A DNA stretch of 64,000 nucleotides from assembly GCF_021474405.1 (NCBI RefSeq), contig NZ_JAKEIO010000009.1, positions 31,290 through 95,289 on the forward strand, given 5' to 3'. Origin of the DNA: [Streptosporangium] indianense (GTDB lineage Bacteria > Actinomycetota > Actinomycetes > Streptomycetales > Streptomycetaceae). Below the pieces are notes generated by a model, which had not been told where the DNA came from, ran no database searches, and saw only the letters and a program-made list of their open reading frames with translations. Position 1 is the stretch's first letter; each line of letters opens with the position of its first letter. The translations under genes were made by a program, and so were the position numbers. Positions 8,279 to 17,142 of this stretch are shown here, piece after piece.

Positions 8279-9739
8279 ATGCCCGAGCAGGCTTCGGCAT
8301 CCGAGGACGGCGTTCCTGGCAAGCGCCTGCATCTGGTGCCCGACGAGGTCGTCGAGGCCGGCCGGATGGAGGCGGTGCGCCGCTACGACATCCTCGACAC
8401 CCCGCCCGACGGCGCGTTCGACCGGGTGGCTGCGCTGGCAGCCCGCCTGTTCGACGTCCCCGTGGCGACAGTGACGATCGTGGACGAGGACCGGATCTGG
8501 TTCAAGGCCGCGCACGGCCTGAACGGGGTCAGTGAGATCGGCCGCAACCCGGGCCTGTGCGGCTCCGCGGTCCTGCGCGACGATGCACTGGTCATTCCCG
8601 ACACCCTGCTCGACGACGTCGCCTGCGGCAACCCGCTGGTCACCGGTCCGCTGGGGGTTCGGTTCTACGCCGCCGCGCCGATCACCACGACGGACGGGCA
8701 CAAGCTGGGTACCGTCAACGTCCTGGACACCAAGCCCCGCTCCATCACCGCCGAACAGACTGCCACCCTGACCGATCTGGCGGCGATCGTGATGGACGAG
8801 ATGGAGCTGCGTCTGTCCGCGCTGCGCACGGTGCGCCAGGAGCAGCGGGTCGCCGAGGCTGAGCGGGCGGCCCGGGAGCAGGCGGAGAGGGACAAGGCGG
8901 CGATCGCCTCCTTCGCCTCCACCTTGCAGCGCACTCTGTTGCCGCCGGCGCTGCCGACGGTGCCCGGCCTGGAGCTGGCCTGTCATTACCACACCGCGTC
9001 CGTGCACGATGTGGGCGGCGACTTCTACGACGTCTTCCCTCTGCCCTCCGGGAAGTGGGGACTGTTCCTGGGGGACGTGTGCGGCAAGGGCGCCGAGGCG
9101 GCCACTATCACCTCCCTGGCCCGCTACACGCTGCGGGCCTCCGCCCAACACACCGACGATCCCGTCGCGGTACTTGAGGCCCTGAACAGCGCCTTGCTGG
9201 CCGATGTGTGGGCGGGCAGCCGGTTCTGCACAGCTTTCTTCGCCACCTTCACCCCTGATGCGGCCGGGGGCTTCACCGTGGAGCTGGCCACAGGTGGGCA
9301 CCCCCCGGCCTACCACCTCAGCCCCGCCCCGCCCGCAGCCGGGCCAGCCACGCACACGCGGGCGGAAGCGGTCCGCCCCAAGGGCGGCATGCTCATCGGG
9401 GCCTTCCCCGACGCCCGCTTCGCCTCCACCACCCTCCACCTCGCCCCCGGTCAGGCCCTGCTCCTGTACACCGACGGCCTGACCGAGGCACACACCAGCA
9501 CCGACGCCATGCTCGGAGACGAGGGCCTGACGGCCTTCCTCACCGCTCGCCCCGCCTCGTGTGGGGCGGCGCAGTTGATCCAGGACACCGTCGGTCTACT
9601 GGACGCCCTGCCCGAGGGCGCGAGTGACGACGTCGCCCTGCTGGCTCTGTCGGTTCCCGCTCCCGACCAGGCCGCCGCCGCGACGGGGGCCAGATCCACC
9701 GCCCACACCACCGCCGCGCCCGCCGGCGAGGAGCACTGA
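8279..9739 (+). CDS. GAF-SpoIIE (PP2C-type) serine phosphatase
   Basis: A 486-residue cytoplasmic phosphatase. Residues about 25-180 are a GAF sensor (RYDILDTPPDGAFDRVA, VTIVDEDRIWFKAAHGL, LCGSAVLRDDALVIPD). A coiled linker (EQRVAEAERAAREQAERD) leads into a SpoIIE domain at about 215-460 with the metal-binding motifs DVGGDFYDVFP, LFLGDVCGKG, TGGHPPAY, LYTDGLTEA and GASDDVALL. It should dephosphorylate STAS antagonists encoded on both sides. It lies five bases upstream of a STAS gene, so the two form an operon. ATG at 8279 follows GGTGGAAAG. Confidence 0.93.
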   Translation: MPEQASASEDGVPGKRLHLVPDEVVEAGRMEAVRRYDILDTPPDGAFDRVAALAARLFDVPVATVTIVDEDRIWFKAAHGLNGVSEIGRNPGLCGSAVLRDDALVIPDTLLDDVACGNPLVTGPLGVRFYAAAPITTTDGHKLGTVNVLDTKPRSITAEQTATLTDLAAIVMDEMELRLSALRTVRQEQRVAEAERAAREQAERDKAAIASFASTLQRTLLPPALPTVPGLELACHYHTASVHDVGGDFYDVFPLPSGKWGLFLGDVCGKGAEAATITSLARYTLRASAQHTDDPVAVLEALNSALLADVWAGSRFCTAFFATFTPDAAGGFTVELATGGHPPAYHLSPAPPAAGPATHTRAEAVRPKGGMLIGAFPDARFASTTLHLAPGQALLLYTDGLTEAHTSTDAMLGDEGLTAFLTARPASCGAAQLIQDTVGLLDALPEGASDDVALLALSVPAPDQAAAATGARSTAHTTAAPAGEEH

Positions 9740-9744
9740 CCGCC

Positions 9745-10113
9745 ATGACCGACGACATCGAGCTGACCCTGACCGCCACCCCCGGTCCCGCAGCGGTCGC
9801 CACCGTCACCGGCGAGATCGACCTGCATACCGCACCCGGCTTGCGTACCCGCGCGCTGGAGCTGATCGACCAGGGCCACCGCCACTTGATCCTGGACCTG
9901 TCGGGTGTTGGCTTCTGTGACTCCGCCGGCCTCAGCGCACTGATCGGCATCTGGCACGGCGCCCAGGGAGCGGGCGGCTCCCTGGCCCTGGCCGCCGTCC
10001 CCGACCGGCTGATGCGCATGCTCACCCTCACCGGAGTGGACAGCCTCCTGCCCCATTACCCGAGCATCGCCGACGCGCTCAGCGCCCGCCAGGGCGCCCC
10101 CGACGCCGCCTGA
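9745..10113 (+). CDS. STAS-domain anti-sigma factor antagonist
   Basis: A 122-residue STAS protein read from an ATG five bases after the phosphatase stop. Motifs: AAVATVTGEIDLHTAPGLR, LILDLSGVGFCDSAGLSAL (phosphorylatable Ser in CDSAG) and MRMLTLTGVDSLLP. It is likely the direct substrate of the upstream GAF-SpoIIE phosphatase. Confidence 0.9.
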   Translation: MTDDIELTLTATPGPAAVATVTGEIDLHTAPGLRTRALELIDQGHRHLILDLSGVGFCDSAGLSALIGIWHGAQGAGGSLALAAVPDRLMRMLTLTGVDSLLPHYPSIADALSARQGAPDAA

Positions 10114-10162
10114 ACAGCTTCCAGTTTGGGATCCGGATGCGTTCGTGATGCGGTCACTGTGA

Positions 10163-10376
10163 GCGGCCCTGGACGTCTCCGACACCGACCGGCCCCACAT
10201 CCTGATCGACATGCGGCAGGTCGCCTTCATGGACTCCAGCGGCATCAACATCCTCATCGCCGTCCACCAGGCCGTCACCGCGGCGGGCGGCTGGCTCCGC
10301 CTGGCCGGCCCCGCCGGATCAGTGATGCGCACCTCCCCCGATGGTGCGGCGCAGCTACAACTACGAGCGCGGCCCT
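10163..10376 (+). pseudogene. Truncated STAS antagonist fused to debris
   Basis: An in-frame stop at 10160 is followed by LDVSDTDRPHILIDMRQVAF, MDSSGINILIAVHQAVTAAG and LRLAGPAGSVMRT, the middle of a STAS domain. Both ends are lost: there is no start, and after SVMRT the sequence becomes a DyP-peroxidase C-terminus in another frame. The junction is at about 10332. Confidence 0.75.
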
Positions 10377-10555
10377 GACGACCAAGGGCTGATCTTTTCC
10401 TGTTTTCAAGGCGTTTTAGAGAAGGGATTCGAAGCGGTACAGCGCCGGCTCCAGGGCGAGGCCATGGCCAAGTACACCCTCACCACAGGAGGCGGCTACT
10501 TCTTCGTCCCGCCAGCGGGCGAGGCCTGGCTCAGCGCGCTCACTGAGAGCCGACA
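10333..10555 (+). pseudogene. C-terminal remnant of DyP-type peroxidase
   Basis: MVRRSYNYERGPDDQGLIFS, then CFQGVLEKGFEAVQRRLQGE and AKYTLTTGGGYFFVPP reproduce the C-terminal haem-domain end of Dyp-type peroxidases. The rest of the enzyme is absent, and the fragment is joined directly to a STAS fragment. The same core sequence occurs again on the minus strand near 60110-60190. Confidence 0.7.
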
Positions 10556-10611
10556 CGACCAGCGGTTGCGGCCCTCGCTGAACGTGGACCTCACCCGGGG
10601 TCCTCATCACT

Positions 10612-11956
10612 GGGACTGTAAGACGTTCGGTGTAAAGATGCATCGATGACCAGTGAGAACGTGTCCGAGTCCGAGACGGTCGAGCCTACGAAGGCTGCGT
10701 CGGCGAAGGCCGTGGACGACCAGTTGATCGACGAGCTGGTTGGCCGCGCCCAGGCCGAGGGCCTGCAGCTGACCGGCGAGGGCGGGCTGTTGCAGCAACT
10801 GACCAAGCGGCTGCTGGAGTCCGCCCTGGAAGGCGAGATCACCGACCACCTCGGATATGACAAGCATGATGCGGCCGGGAAGAACGGCGGCAACTCCCGC
10901 AACGGCAAACGCTCCAAGACCGTCCTGACCGACGTCGGTCCGGTGGAGATAACCGTGCCTCGCGACCGCGACGGCTCCTTCGAAACCGAAGATCGTCAAG
11001 AAGCGGCAGAAGCGCCTCACCGGCGTCGACGAGATGGTCATCTCGCTGGCCGCGAAGGGCCTGACCACCGGCGAGGTCCACGCTCACCTGGCCGAGGTCT
11101 ACGGCGCCGACGTCTCCCGCCAGACCATATCCACCATCACCGACAAGGCCCTCGAGGGCATGGCCGAATGGCAGAGCCGACCCCTCGACGCCGTCTATCC
11201 GGTCGTCTTCATCGACGCCATCCACGTGAAGATCCGTGACGGCGCGGTGGCCAATCGACCCATCTATGTGGCTCTGGCCGTCACCACCGAGGGCCGACGG
11301 GAGATCCTGGGGCTGTGGGCCGGCGACGGCGGCGAGTGCGCCAAGCACGAGATCAAGAACCGCGGCGTGAACGACCTGCTCATGCTGGTCTGCGACGGGC
11401 TCAAGGGCCTGCCCGAGGCGGTGGAGACCGTCTGGCCGAAGACGATCGTGCAGACCTGCGTGGTGCATCTGCTGCGGAACTCCTTCCGCTATGCCGCCCG
11501 CCAGGACCGGGACAAGACCGCCAAGCTCCTCAAGCCCGTCTACCCCGCCCCGACCGAGGAGGCCGCACTGGACCGGTTCGCCGAGTTCGCCGATGCCTGG
11601 GGCCGGAAGTATCCGGCCATGGAAACTCTGGGAGAACACGTGGGAGGAGTTCACTCCGTTCCTGCCGTTCGACGCCGAGATCCGCCGCATCGTCTGCACG
11701 ACGAATGCGATCGAGTCGGTGAACGCGCGGATCCGTCGGGCGGTGAAAGCCCGCGGGCACTTCCCCAACGAGCGAGCCGCGTTGAAGCGCGTCTATATGG
11801 CGATCATGTCCCTCGACCCCACCGGCAAAGGCCAGGCCCGCTGGACCATGCGCTGGAAGACCGCGCTGAACGCCTACGACATCACCTTCGACGGCCGCCT
11901 GTCGGCGGCTCGCCAGTAACCCCAACTATCCAGTACACGCCTCGTTTGACAGTCCC
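10612..11956 (+). mobile_element. IS256-family insertion sequence, defective
   Basis: The left end GGGACTGTAAGACG and the right end (complement of the bases ending at 11956, GGGACTGTCAAACG) are related inverted repeats enclosing one transposase gene, which is broken. No flanking 8-9 base target duplication was found (TCATCACT before, TACGCCGG after), suggesting later rearrangement. Confidence 0.8.
10646..11919 (+). pseudogene. IS256-family transposase, frameshifted
   Basis: The N-terminal part runs from ATG 10646 (VDDQLIDELVGRAQAEGLQL, EITDHLGYDKHDAAGKNGGN) to VPRDRDGSFE. The frame then shifts to PKIVKKRQKRLTGVDEMVIS and on through VVFIDAIHVKIRDG (first catalytic Asp) and LMLVCDGLKGLPEAV (second Asp). 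It shifts again near 11625 into KLWENTWEEFTPFLPFDAEI and TNAIESVNARIRR (catalytic Glu), ending at 11919. A short in-frame deletion also affects the region after GLWAGDGGE. At least two frameshifts make it inactive. Confidence 0.9.
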
Positions 11957-12056
11957 TACGCCGGTGTTGCAGGAAGAGCAGAAACCGCGAAAGGGCGGCC
12001 CGCAACCACGTGGCCTGATGCGGTCCGATCGTCGAGGCGGCTACTTGTAGGGCAGG

Positions 12057-12620
12057 ATGACCACGGCGATCACGAAGGGGCGGGGCGTGCGGCTGACCAT
12101 CGATACCGAGACCGACAGCTATGAGCAGGCGATCGCCGCGGTGCAGGCTGCCTACAGACTCCGTCCCGACGTTCCGGCCTGCTGGAAGGACGCGCCAGCG
12201 ACCGAGCCACGCCCTGGCCCGGAGGACCTGGGCGAGGACGACCTTGGGGACGGCTGGACGGACCGCCTTCTGTTCCAGCTGATCGGGTCCCTGATGCCCG
12301 GAGCCCGGGCAGTGGTGCGTCACATCGTGGAGATGGGCGGCACGGCGTCGTATGGCCAGGTCCAGCAGTACTTCGCCAATCACCCTACGGACCCGATACC
12401 ACGGACCAAGATCGGTGGGTCCCTTACGAGCGTCAAGGCGGTGCAGCGCCGCGTTGGCCCGGCCGGCGCGGATCATGTGCTGCAGCGGGATGAGCAAGCG
12501 CGGCTCTACCGCATCGATCGTGCCTTGGTGGAGGGGCTTATCCGGGCCTTCGACCTTGCTGACTGCCGCCCGGATCTGATGCGCCGTGGTCCAGACAGCC
12601 AGGAACGCGACCCCCTCTGA
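12057..12620 (+). CDS. Hypothetical protein, winged-helix-like
   Basis: A 187-residue soluble protein. The ATG at 12057 follows GTAGGGCAGG. The middle (LLFQLIGSLMPGARAVVRHI, EMGGTASYGQVQQYFANHP, KIGGSLTSVKAVQRRVGP) reads like a winged-helix domain, and the end repeats helical DNA-binding-like character. The family was not recognised. It sits immediately right of the IS256 copy and may be host cargo separated from its original neighbours. Confidence 0.6.
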   Translation: MTTAITKGRGVRLTIDTETDSYEQAIAAVQAAYRLRPDVPACWKDAPATEPRPGPEDLGEDDLGDGWTDRLLFQLIGSLMPGARAVVRHIVEMGGTASYGQVQQYFANHPTDPIPRTKIGGSLTSVKAVQRRVGPAGADHVLQRDEQARLYRIDRALVEGLIRAFDLADCRPDLMRRGPDSQERDPL

Positions 12621-12825
12621 GCGGAGGTCCTACGGCGCCTCGCAGTCGTACAGACACGGTGCCAATCTCCCGTGGGCAGCCGCGCGGTCATTTGACTGCG
12701 CAGTCGGCTCATGCTGAAAACGATTGAGAAAGCGTCGCTCTTGGCGATCGAGTACTCCTCGGTGAACGTACCGGCGCGGCCGGGGGCGAGGCGTCCTTCC
12801 ATCTCCTTGGAGCCGATCGTTACAT

Positions 12826-12854
12826 AGGCCGGACGGCACGGGGCCGTCCGGCCT
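12826..12854. terminator. Hairpin terminator of 12888 gene
   Basis: AGGCCGGACGGC and GCCGTCCGGCCT form a perfect 12-base stem with a five-base loop, 34 bases downstream of the minus-strand stop at 12888. Confidence 0.7.
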
Positions 12855-12887
12855 GCTGCGAGCGCACGGCGGAGCGCGCCGAAGCCA

Positions 12888-13343
12888 CTACAGATTACTC
12901 GGCCAGAACTGGAGGACATGCTCCTCTGGCGCGCGCGCTGCGATGAGTAGGCGTCCCGTCCAGTGGTAGGGCGGTTCGATGCCGGGCCTGTGGAATAGTC
13001 CCTCTGGCGGTGGGTCCTGGAACATGTCGTCTGGGTCTGTTCCTGTTGTGAAACTGGCCCGGGTGTCGGTCGCGGTGCAGGTGAAGGTCTCGGTGTGCCT
13101 CCACTCGCCGGCCGGTGGTTCGGGCTCCTGGTCGTAGACGAGGAAGCTGATTTTGACCGGCTCCCACTCGCTTGATCCGGCGGTGATGGTGAGGCAGCTG
13201 TTGCTTTCCGTGGCGGTGATGCGGATGTCGGAAGTCATGGAGGGCAGTGCGATGCCCTCGGGTTCTCCCATGTCCACGACGTAGAAGGCGTGGCTCAGTG
13301 TGGCCATCCCGGTGTATTCGTGCACCGGCCGGGTCTCTGCCAT
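12888..13343 (-). CDS. Hypothetical beta-rich protein
   Basis: A 151-residue acidic protein with no signal peptide, rich in alternating hydrophobic strands (HAFYVVDMGEPEGIALPS, DIRITATESNSCLTITAG, VKISFLVYDQEPEPP). ATG at 13343 has GAGGAAAG nine bases upstream. A terminator lies on each side, so it is a single-gene unit downstream of the nuclease gene. Family not recognised. Confidence 0.65.
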   Translation of the reverse strand: MAETRPVHEYTGMATLSHAFYVVDMGEPEGIALPSMTSDIRITATESNSCLTITAGSSEWEPVKISFLVYDQEPEPPAGEWRHTETFTCTATDTRASFTTGTDPDDMFQDPPPEGLFHRPGIEPPYHWTGRLLIAARAPEEHVLQFWPSNL

Positions 13344-13368
13344 GGGCGTTGCTTTCCTCTGTCATGGG

Positions 13369-13406
13369 GGCAGGCCCCTCGCGCCGCAGGGCGTGAGGGG
13401 CCTGCC
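13369..13406. terminator. Strong hairpin terminator of nuclease gene
   Basis: GGCAGGCCCCTC pairs perfectly with GAGGGGCCTGCC around a 14-base centre that pairs further. It lies 20 bases past the stop of the minus-strand NucA/NucB gene. Confidence 0.85.
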
Positions 13407-13425
13407 AGTGCCGGGTTGTGCCGTG

Positions 13426-14550
13426 CTATTGGCCGGCCTGCACGTAGAACTTGTCGCCGGGCAGGAGGTGGTAACGGCCGAAGAAGGTTCGCAGTATGCC
13501 GCCCTGCTGACGATTCTCCTTCAGCGGCACCCACTTGATGGATCGGTTGGGCGGGTTGTAAGTGTTGCCGCCCTGCGTGGTCTCTGCAAACGGGTACTCG
13601 TCGCAGGAGGGCTTGGTGCCGTCGTCGTTGGGGTCGACGGTCCACCATATGTCGCCCGGCTTGGGCCTGACGCTGGGGCCGCAGACTTCCTTGCGGTTCT
13701 CGTCGGCTTTGGCCTTGGTGGCCCGGGTGAGGGGGACGGTGGAGCCGGGGCGGCCGATGTGGAGTCCGGCGCGCTGGACCTTTCGGATGTTGTCACCGAT
13801 CCCGGGCATGTTCGCCATGTCGGACAGCTTGGTCCAGTCCTTCTCGACGGAGATGCGGGTCGGATACACACAGCCGGCGCCGTACTGGCGGTCCTCGTCG
13901 TCGCAGCGGTAGGTGGAGCCGACGTAGGCGGCTTCACCACTGGTGTAGCCCGGCTTCTTGAAGTCGAACTCGTAGCGGGTGTGGCTCGAGCGCGGGTGGC
14001 CCCTGCTGACGGTGAAGGTGTAGCTGGCCGATCCGGTGTGGGCGGAGCCGTTCAGGGTGAACGGCGAGGCGAGGCTGCCGCCCGCGCGAACCTGGCAGCC
14101 GGAGCCACAGGAGGGGTGAAAGGTGGTGATGATGCCGTTGGCGTTGCCGGTGATGGTCGCCTTGCTGACAGTGATCTTCTCGGACCACTTGACACCCTTG
14201 AGGTTCAGGTGGATCTCGTGCCACACAGTGAACTTGGCTGTTCCGACAGTCCGGCCGTTCTTCTTGACGTCGACTTGCAAGGGCGCGCTGTAGCAGTCCA
14301 TAGTGCGGTTGACCGCAGTGGTCATGGGGTTGGGCTGCTTGCAGTACCCGGCAGGCTCGCCCGCCTGCGGCGCTGCCGCCGCGCTCTTGAAGTTGTTGGC
14401 GCTGAAGTCAGACGTCACACGGCTGGCAGTAACGGTGATCTCGTTGCTTCCGCTGGCCCCGCTCGAAGGAGCGGAAGCAGCGATCGTGCCGGCGGCAGCG
14501 ATGGTCAGAGTCGCGGCCACGGCGGTCAGCTTTCTGCTGTGCAATGTCAA
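13426..14550 (-). CDS. Secreted NucA/NucB-type deoxyribonuclease
   Basis: A 374-residue exported protein. The TTG at 14550 is chosen because CCGGGGG lies five bases upstream and a signal peptide follows at once (TLHSRKLTAVAATLTIAAAG, ending near ASG). The C-terminal 60 residues carry the NucA/NucB signature CDEYPFAETTQGG (from about residue 316), with W-V-P-L and N-R-Q-Q-G-G following. NucA/NucB enzymes degrade extracellular DNA. The N-terminal 250 residues are beta-rich with paired cysteines (GYCKQPNP, MDCYSAP, CGSGCQV, YRCDDEDRQYGAGC) and probably bind the cell surface or substrate. It forms a single-gene unit. Confidence 0.85.
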   Translation of the reverse strand: MTLHSRKLTAVAATLTIAAAGTIAASAPSSGASGSNEITVTASRVTSDFSANNFKSAAAAPQAGEPAGYCKQPNPMTTAVNRTMDCYSAPLQVDVKKNGRTVGTAKFTVWHEIHLNLKGVKWSEKITVSKATITGNANGIITTFHPSCGSGCQVRAGGSLASPFTLNGSAHTGSASYTFTVSRGHPRSSHTRYEFDFKKPGYTSGEAAYVGSTYRCDDEDRQYGAGCVYPTRISVEKDWTKLSDMANMPGIGDNIRKVQRAGLHIGRPGSTVPLTRATKAKADENRKEVCGPSVRPKPGDIWWTVDPNDDGTKPSCDEYPFAETTQGGNTYNPPNRSIKWVPLKENRQQGGILRTFFGRYHLLPGDKFYVQAGQ

Positions 14551-14869
14551 GTTGTACCCCCGGAGTTGGTCGTCAGCAGCAGGGGGCACACATACAACTC
14601 ACGTCTCCCCCAGCCACGTTGCAGTCATGCAAGCACAGGAAGCGCATACATAGCACCGCAATTTGATCATTTTTGGCCATGGGTAAGGCAGGGTCCGACA
14701 TGCCGACCCGCACGGTCTCCTGACGCTGCCCCTGGGCAGGCAACGCCGCCTGCTGAACAGCCCTCCCTGCCGTCGGCCAGCCTCCGTGCCCCGGCGGAAG
14801 CCCCCCAGCGGGGCATGCACTGGGGCCCGTTGTTCTCCGTCTTCACCGTCTGGACCCCATGGAGCCGGC
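14551..14869. other. Intergenic debris
   Basis: No gene is supported here. It holds the promoter region of the nuclease gene and the broken 3' end of the XRE regulator remnant, whose frame runs on without family resemblance to 14667. Confidence 0.5.
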
Positions 14870-15938
14870 GCCGGGCCTCAGCCAGGCGACTGGAGCGTAC
14901 GGCTTTGTCCCGAGGAGCCGCGCTCTTCACCGAGGTCTCCAGCGAACCCGCAGCGCGCTCCACCTGCCCGGACCGCAGCAGGACCTTGCCCTCGGTCGAC
15001 TTCAGCTGGGCCTCGCCGAACCAGTTGAGCCAGTCCGGGTTTTCCTCCGTCGTGTGGCGCTCCCAGTGCGACACGACACGGTTGAGCGCTGTCCCGGCGT
15101 TGCGGTGGTCGCCGTCGCGGGACAGCGGCTCGGCCTTGTACAGGTAGAGGAAGGACTGGGAGTACGACGAAAGCGTTCGAGGCACGTTGTCGATGGCCGT
15201 TTAGGTGAGTTCGACGCGCTCGGTGGTCCGTCCGGCCTCGGAGACGTGAACGCCCATCTCCGCGAGGATGAAGGCGCCGAACGCGTCGTCGCCAGCGGTA
15301 CGGGCGCTGCGCAGAGCGCCGACGTAGTAGCGCTGGCCGGCGGACGGCAGCCCAGCGTCGTAGGCCATCCAGCAGGTCAGGTGCGACACCCGGGCCGCCA
15401 GGGCGTAGAGGCGGAGTCGGATGCTCTCCGTGTACCTGCAGGTACTCAGGGCGAGATCGCCGCGCGCCTGCTCCAGGAGCGTGGCGCCGCCGAGTTGGTC
15501 GTCGAGGGTGCGGAGCATGCTGATGCGCTGCTCGATCGTCGAGACCATCGTGTCCGTGACCTGATCCCCGCCCAGGGCCGAGGCGAAGGCGGACGGTGCG
15601 TCCACCCAGCTCGCCAAGAGGCCCGTCACCACTCCCCACGAGTTCGGACAACGCCTCAACGGCACCGGCCTCAGTCCACGGGGCAGTGAGCCACCGGGCC
15701 AACCTTCCCTCCGCGCCTGCTCGTACGGGACGCTCAGTAGGTCGGCGAGGACGCGCTGGGCGTCCGCGTCCGGCTCCTGGCCCTGCTCCCACTTCCACAC
15801 GTAGTCCGGTTGGTCGCGAGCGGGATTCCGAGTAACCGCCCGTGCGCCTGCATGAGACGGGGCGAACTCGGCCTTCCCCCACCCACGCGTCTGGCGGAGG
15901 AGGCTCAGCGGGTGGACCGCCAACGGCTCACCAGGCAT
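14870..15938 (-). pseudogene. Decayed XRE/TPR-type transcriptional regulator
   Basis: Remnant of a large Streptomyces regulator with an N-terminal helix-turn-helix and helical-repeat C-terminus. HPLSLLRQTRGWGKAEFA starts the DNA-binding domain, which shifts frame before VWKWEQGQEPDADAQRVLAD. The repeat part reads VAPSAFASALGGDQV-like sequence, TIEQRISMLRTLDDQLGGAT and GRTTERVELT, then meets an in-frame TAA at 15201-15203. The same frame continues (PRTLSSYSQSFLYLYKAE, NPDWLNWFGEAQLKSTEGKV) until similarity stops near 14880. Lesions: frameshifts, one nonsense codon, a C-terminal truncation. Its ATP-binding partner follows divergently at 16062. Confidence 0.75.
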
Positions 15939-16061
15939 GTCATCACTCCGGTCATCCCCTCACGGCGTAGTGGGGAGGCTACTTCGCGTCGCCGCGTACG
16001 GGGAGGGGGGCGTCCCCAGGAGGAACCCCCTAGAAACGCTCCGCCGTGCTGACAGGGGCTG

Positions 16062-16679
16062 TTGACTGAATATCAGCCGTCCACGGAGCCCGCGCAGGGT
16101 GTCAGCTCCTGGAACGGTTCTCCGATCGGCGGCTCCGCCCCTGTTTTCCCGTCGGGAACGGAGTCGCTCTCCAACTCCTCGGAGGCGTCCGTCATGCCCA
16201 CGCTTGCCCATCGGTTCGTCCTCGCGGATGAGGAAAGGGAAGTTTCCTTCGCCCGGCGCAAGGTCGTCGTGAAGGTGTGTGCGTGGGGTGCGCCGTTGAC
16301 CGACGACTCGGCTGACTCGATCCGTCTTGTGGCCTCCATCAGCAGCGCCGTGGTCCATGGGGAGGGGCCCGTTACCGTCACGCTGTACCACCGGCCCGGC
16401 CGCCTGGTGATCGACGTTCTCGATGCCAACCCCCGTGCTTCTACAGGGGAGTTGTGCTCGAGTCGGTGATGAGGGCGGCGCGACCTGGCGCTGGTCGAGC
16501 TTCTCGCTTCGCGGTGCGGCTGGGAGCCGGTCGGCCAGGGGAAGGGCGTATGGGCGGAGATCAGGCTTCACAAGGCGGCCCCCGCCATCCGAGCAGCCGT
16601 TCTGCGCAGGCTTTTCGCGCTACGGCCGAAGCACGGCGTGGTCGCCGAGCCTGAGTCGCTCACTTTGGCGGTCGTGTGA
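16062..16679 (+). pseudogene. Frameshifted GHKL ATP-binding regulatory protein
   Basis: From the ATG at 16062 (or 16194) the frame gives HRFVLADEEREVSFARRKVV and GEGPVTVTLYHRPGRLVIDV, then LDANPRAST. Near 16450-16485 it shifts into LALVELLASRCGWEPVGQGK, VWAEI and LRRLFALRPKHGVVAEPESL, ending with TGA at 16679. This is the usual Streptomyces ATP-binding partner of XRE/TPR regulators. The frame break removes the G-box region, so it should be inactive. Its stop overlaps the next gene's GTG. Confidence 0.8.
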
Positions 16680-16996
16680 TGAGACGACACTCGAGACGAG
16701 CGAACCGGCTTCCTGATCCCGCCGTGGTCTTCCGGCCCACCCGCCGAGACATCGACCCCGTCATCAGGAAGCCCATTGACTACGCGCTATGGGATCGCCA
16801 CGAATGGCAGGCACGCGGCGAGTGCTGGCTGTGGTGCGGACGTGACGACGTCGAGGTGATGTGGATCAGGCCCGTCCGGTCGAGCGGTATGCACGCGGCC
16901 CTCTACGCCTATCGTGCGTGTCTGTACGAACCTGACCAGCGCGTTCTGGAGACTAATACGCGCGACGACATCGACGGTCTGAAGAACCACCGCTGA
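16676..16996 (+). CDS. Small hypothetical protein after ATP-binding gene
   Basis: A 106-residue basic protein starting at a GTG that overlaps the preceding stop (GTGTGA). It shows RPTRRDIDPVIRKPIDYALW, RGECWLWCGRDDVEVMWIRP and LYAYRACLYEPDQRV; two Cys-Trp motifs may matter. The ATP-binding gene plus small partner arrangement recurs next to XRE/TPR regulators in Streptomyces. It is intact although both neighbours are broken. Function unknown. Confidence 0.65.
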   Translation: MMRRHSRRANRLPDPAVVFRPTRRDIDPVIRKPIDYALWDRHEWQARGECWLWCGRDDVEVMWIRPVRSSGMHAALYAYRACLYEPDQRVLETNTRDDIDGLKNHR

Positions 16997-17047
16997 CCTG
17001 CCCCGTCCCTGGCGTCGGACTGCCGCTCATCGAGCTGCCAATGGACT

Positions 17048-17090
17048 GCCGCCCCACCGCAACCCACGTCTCCCACGGCCGTGGGGCGGC
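17048..17090. terminator. Hairpin terminator
   Basis: GCCGCCCCAC pairs with GTGGGGCGGC, and the loop contains a second small stem (CACGGCCGTG). It lies 52 bases past the stop at 16996. Confidence 0.65.
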
Positions 17091-17142
17091 CATAGACCTC
17101 CCGTCAACGCTCGTGGGTGCAGGCGGCGTTCATAGCTGCCTA

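Noticed and set aside
10612..11956. Active IS256 copy
   Set aside because: At least two frameshifts and a small deletion in the transposase, and no target duplication.
13300..15147. 615-codon plus-strand open frame
   Set aside because: Antisense to the nuclease gene and the regulator remnant, crosses a terminator, no protein character.
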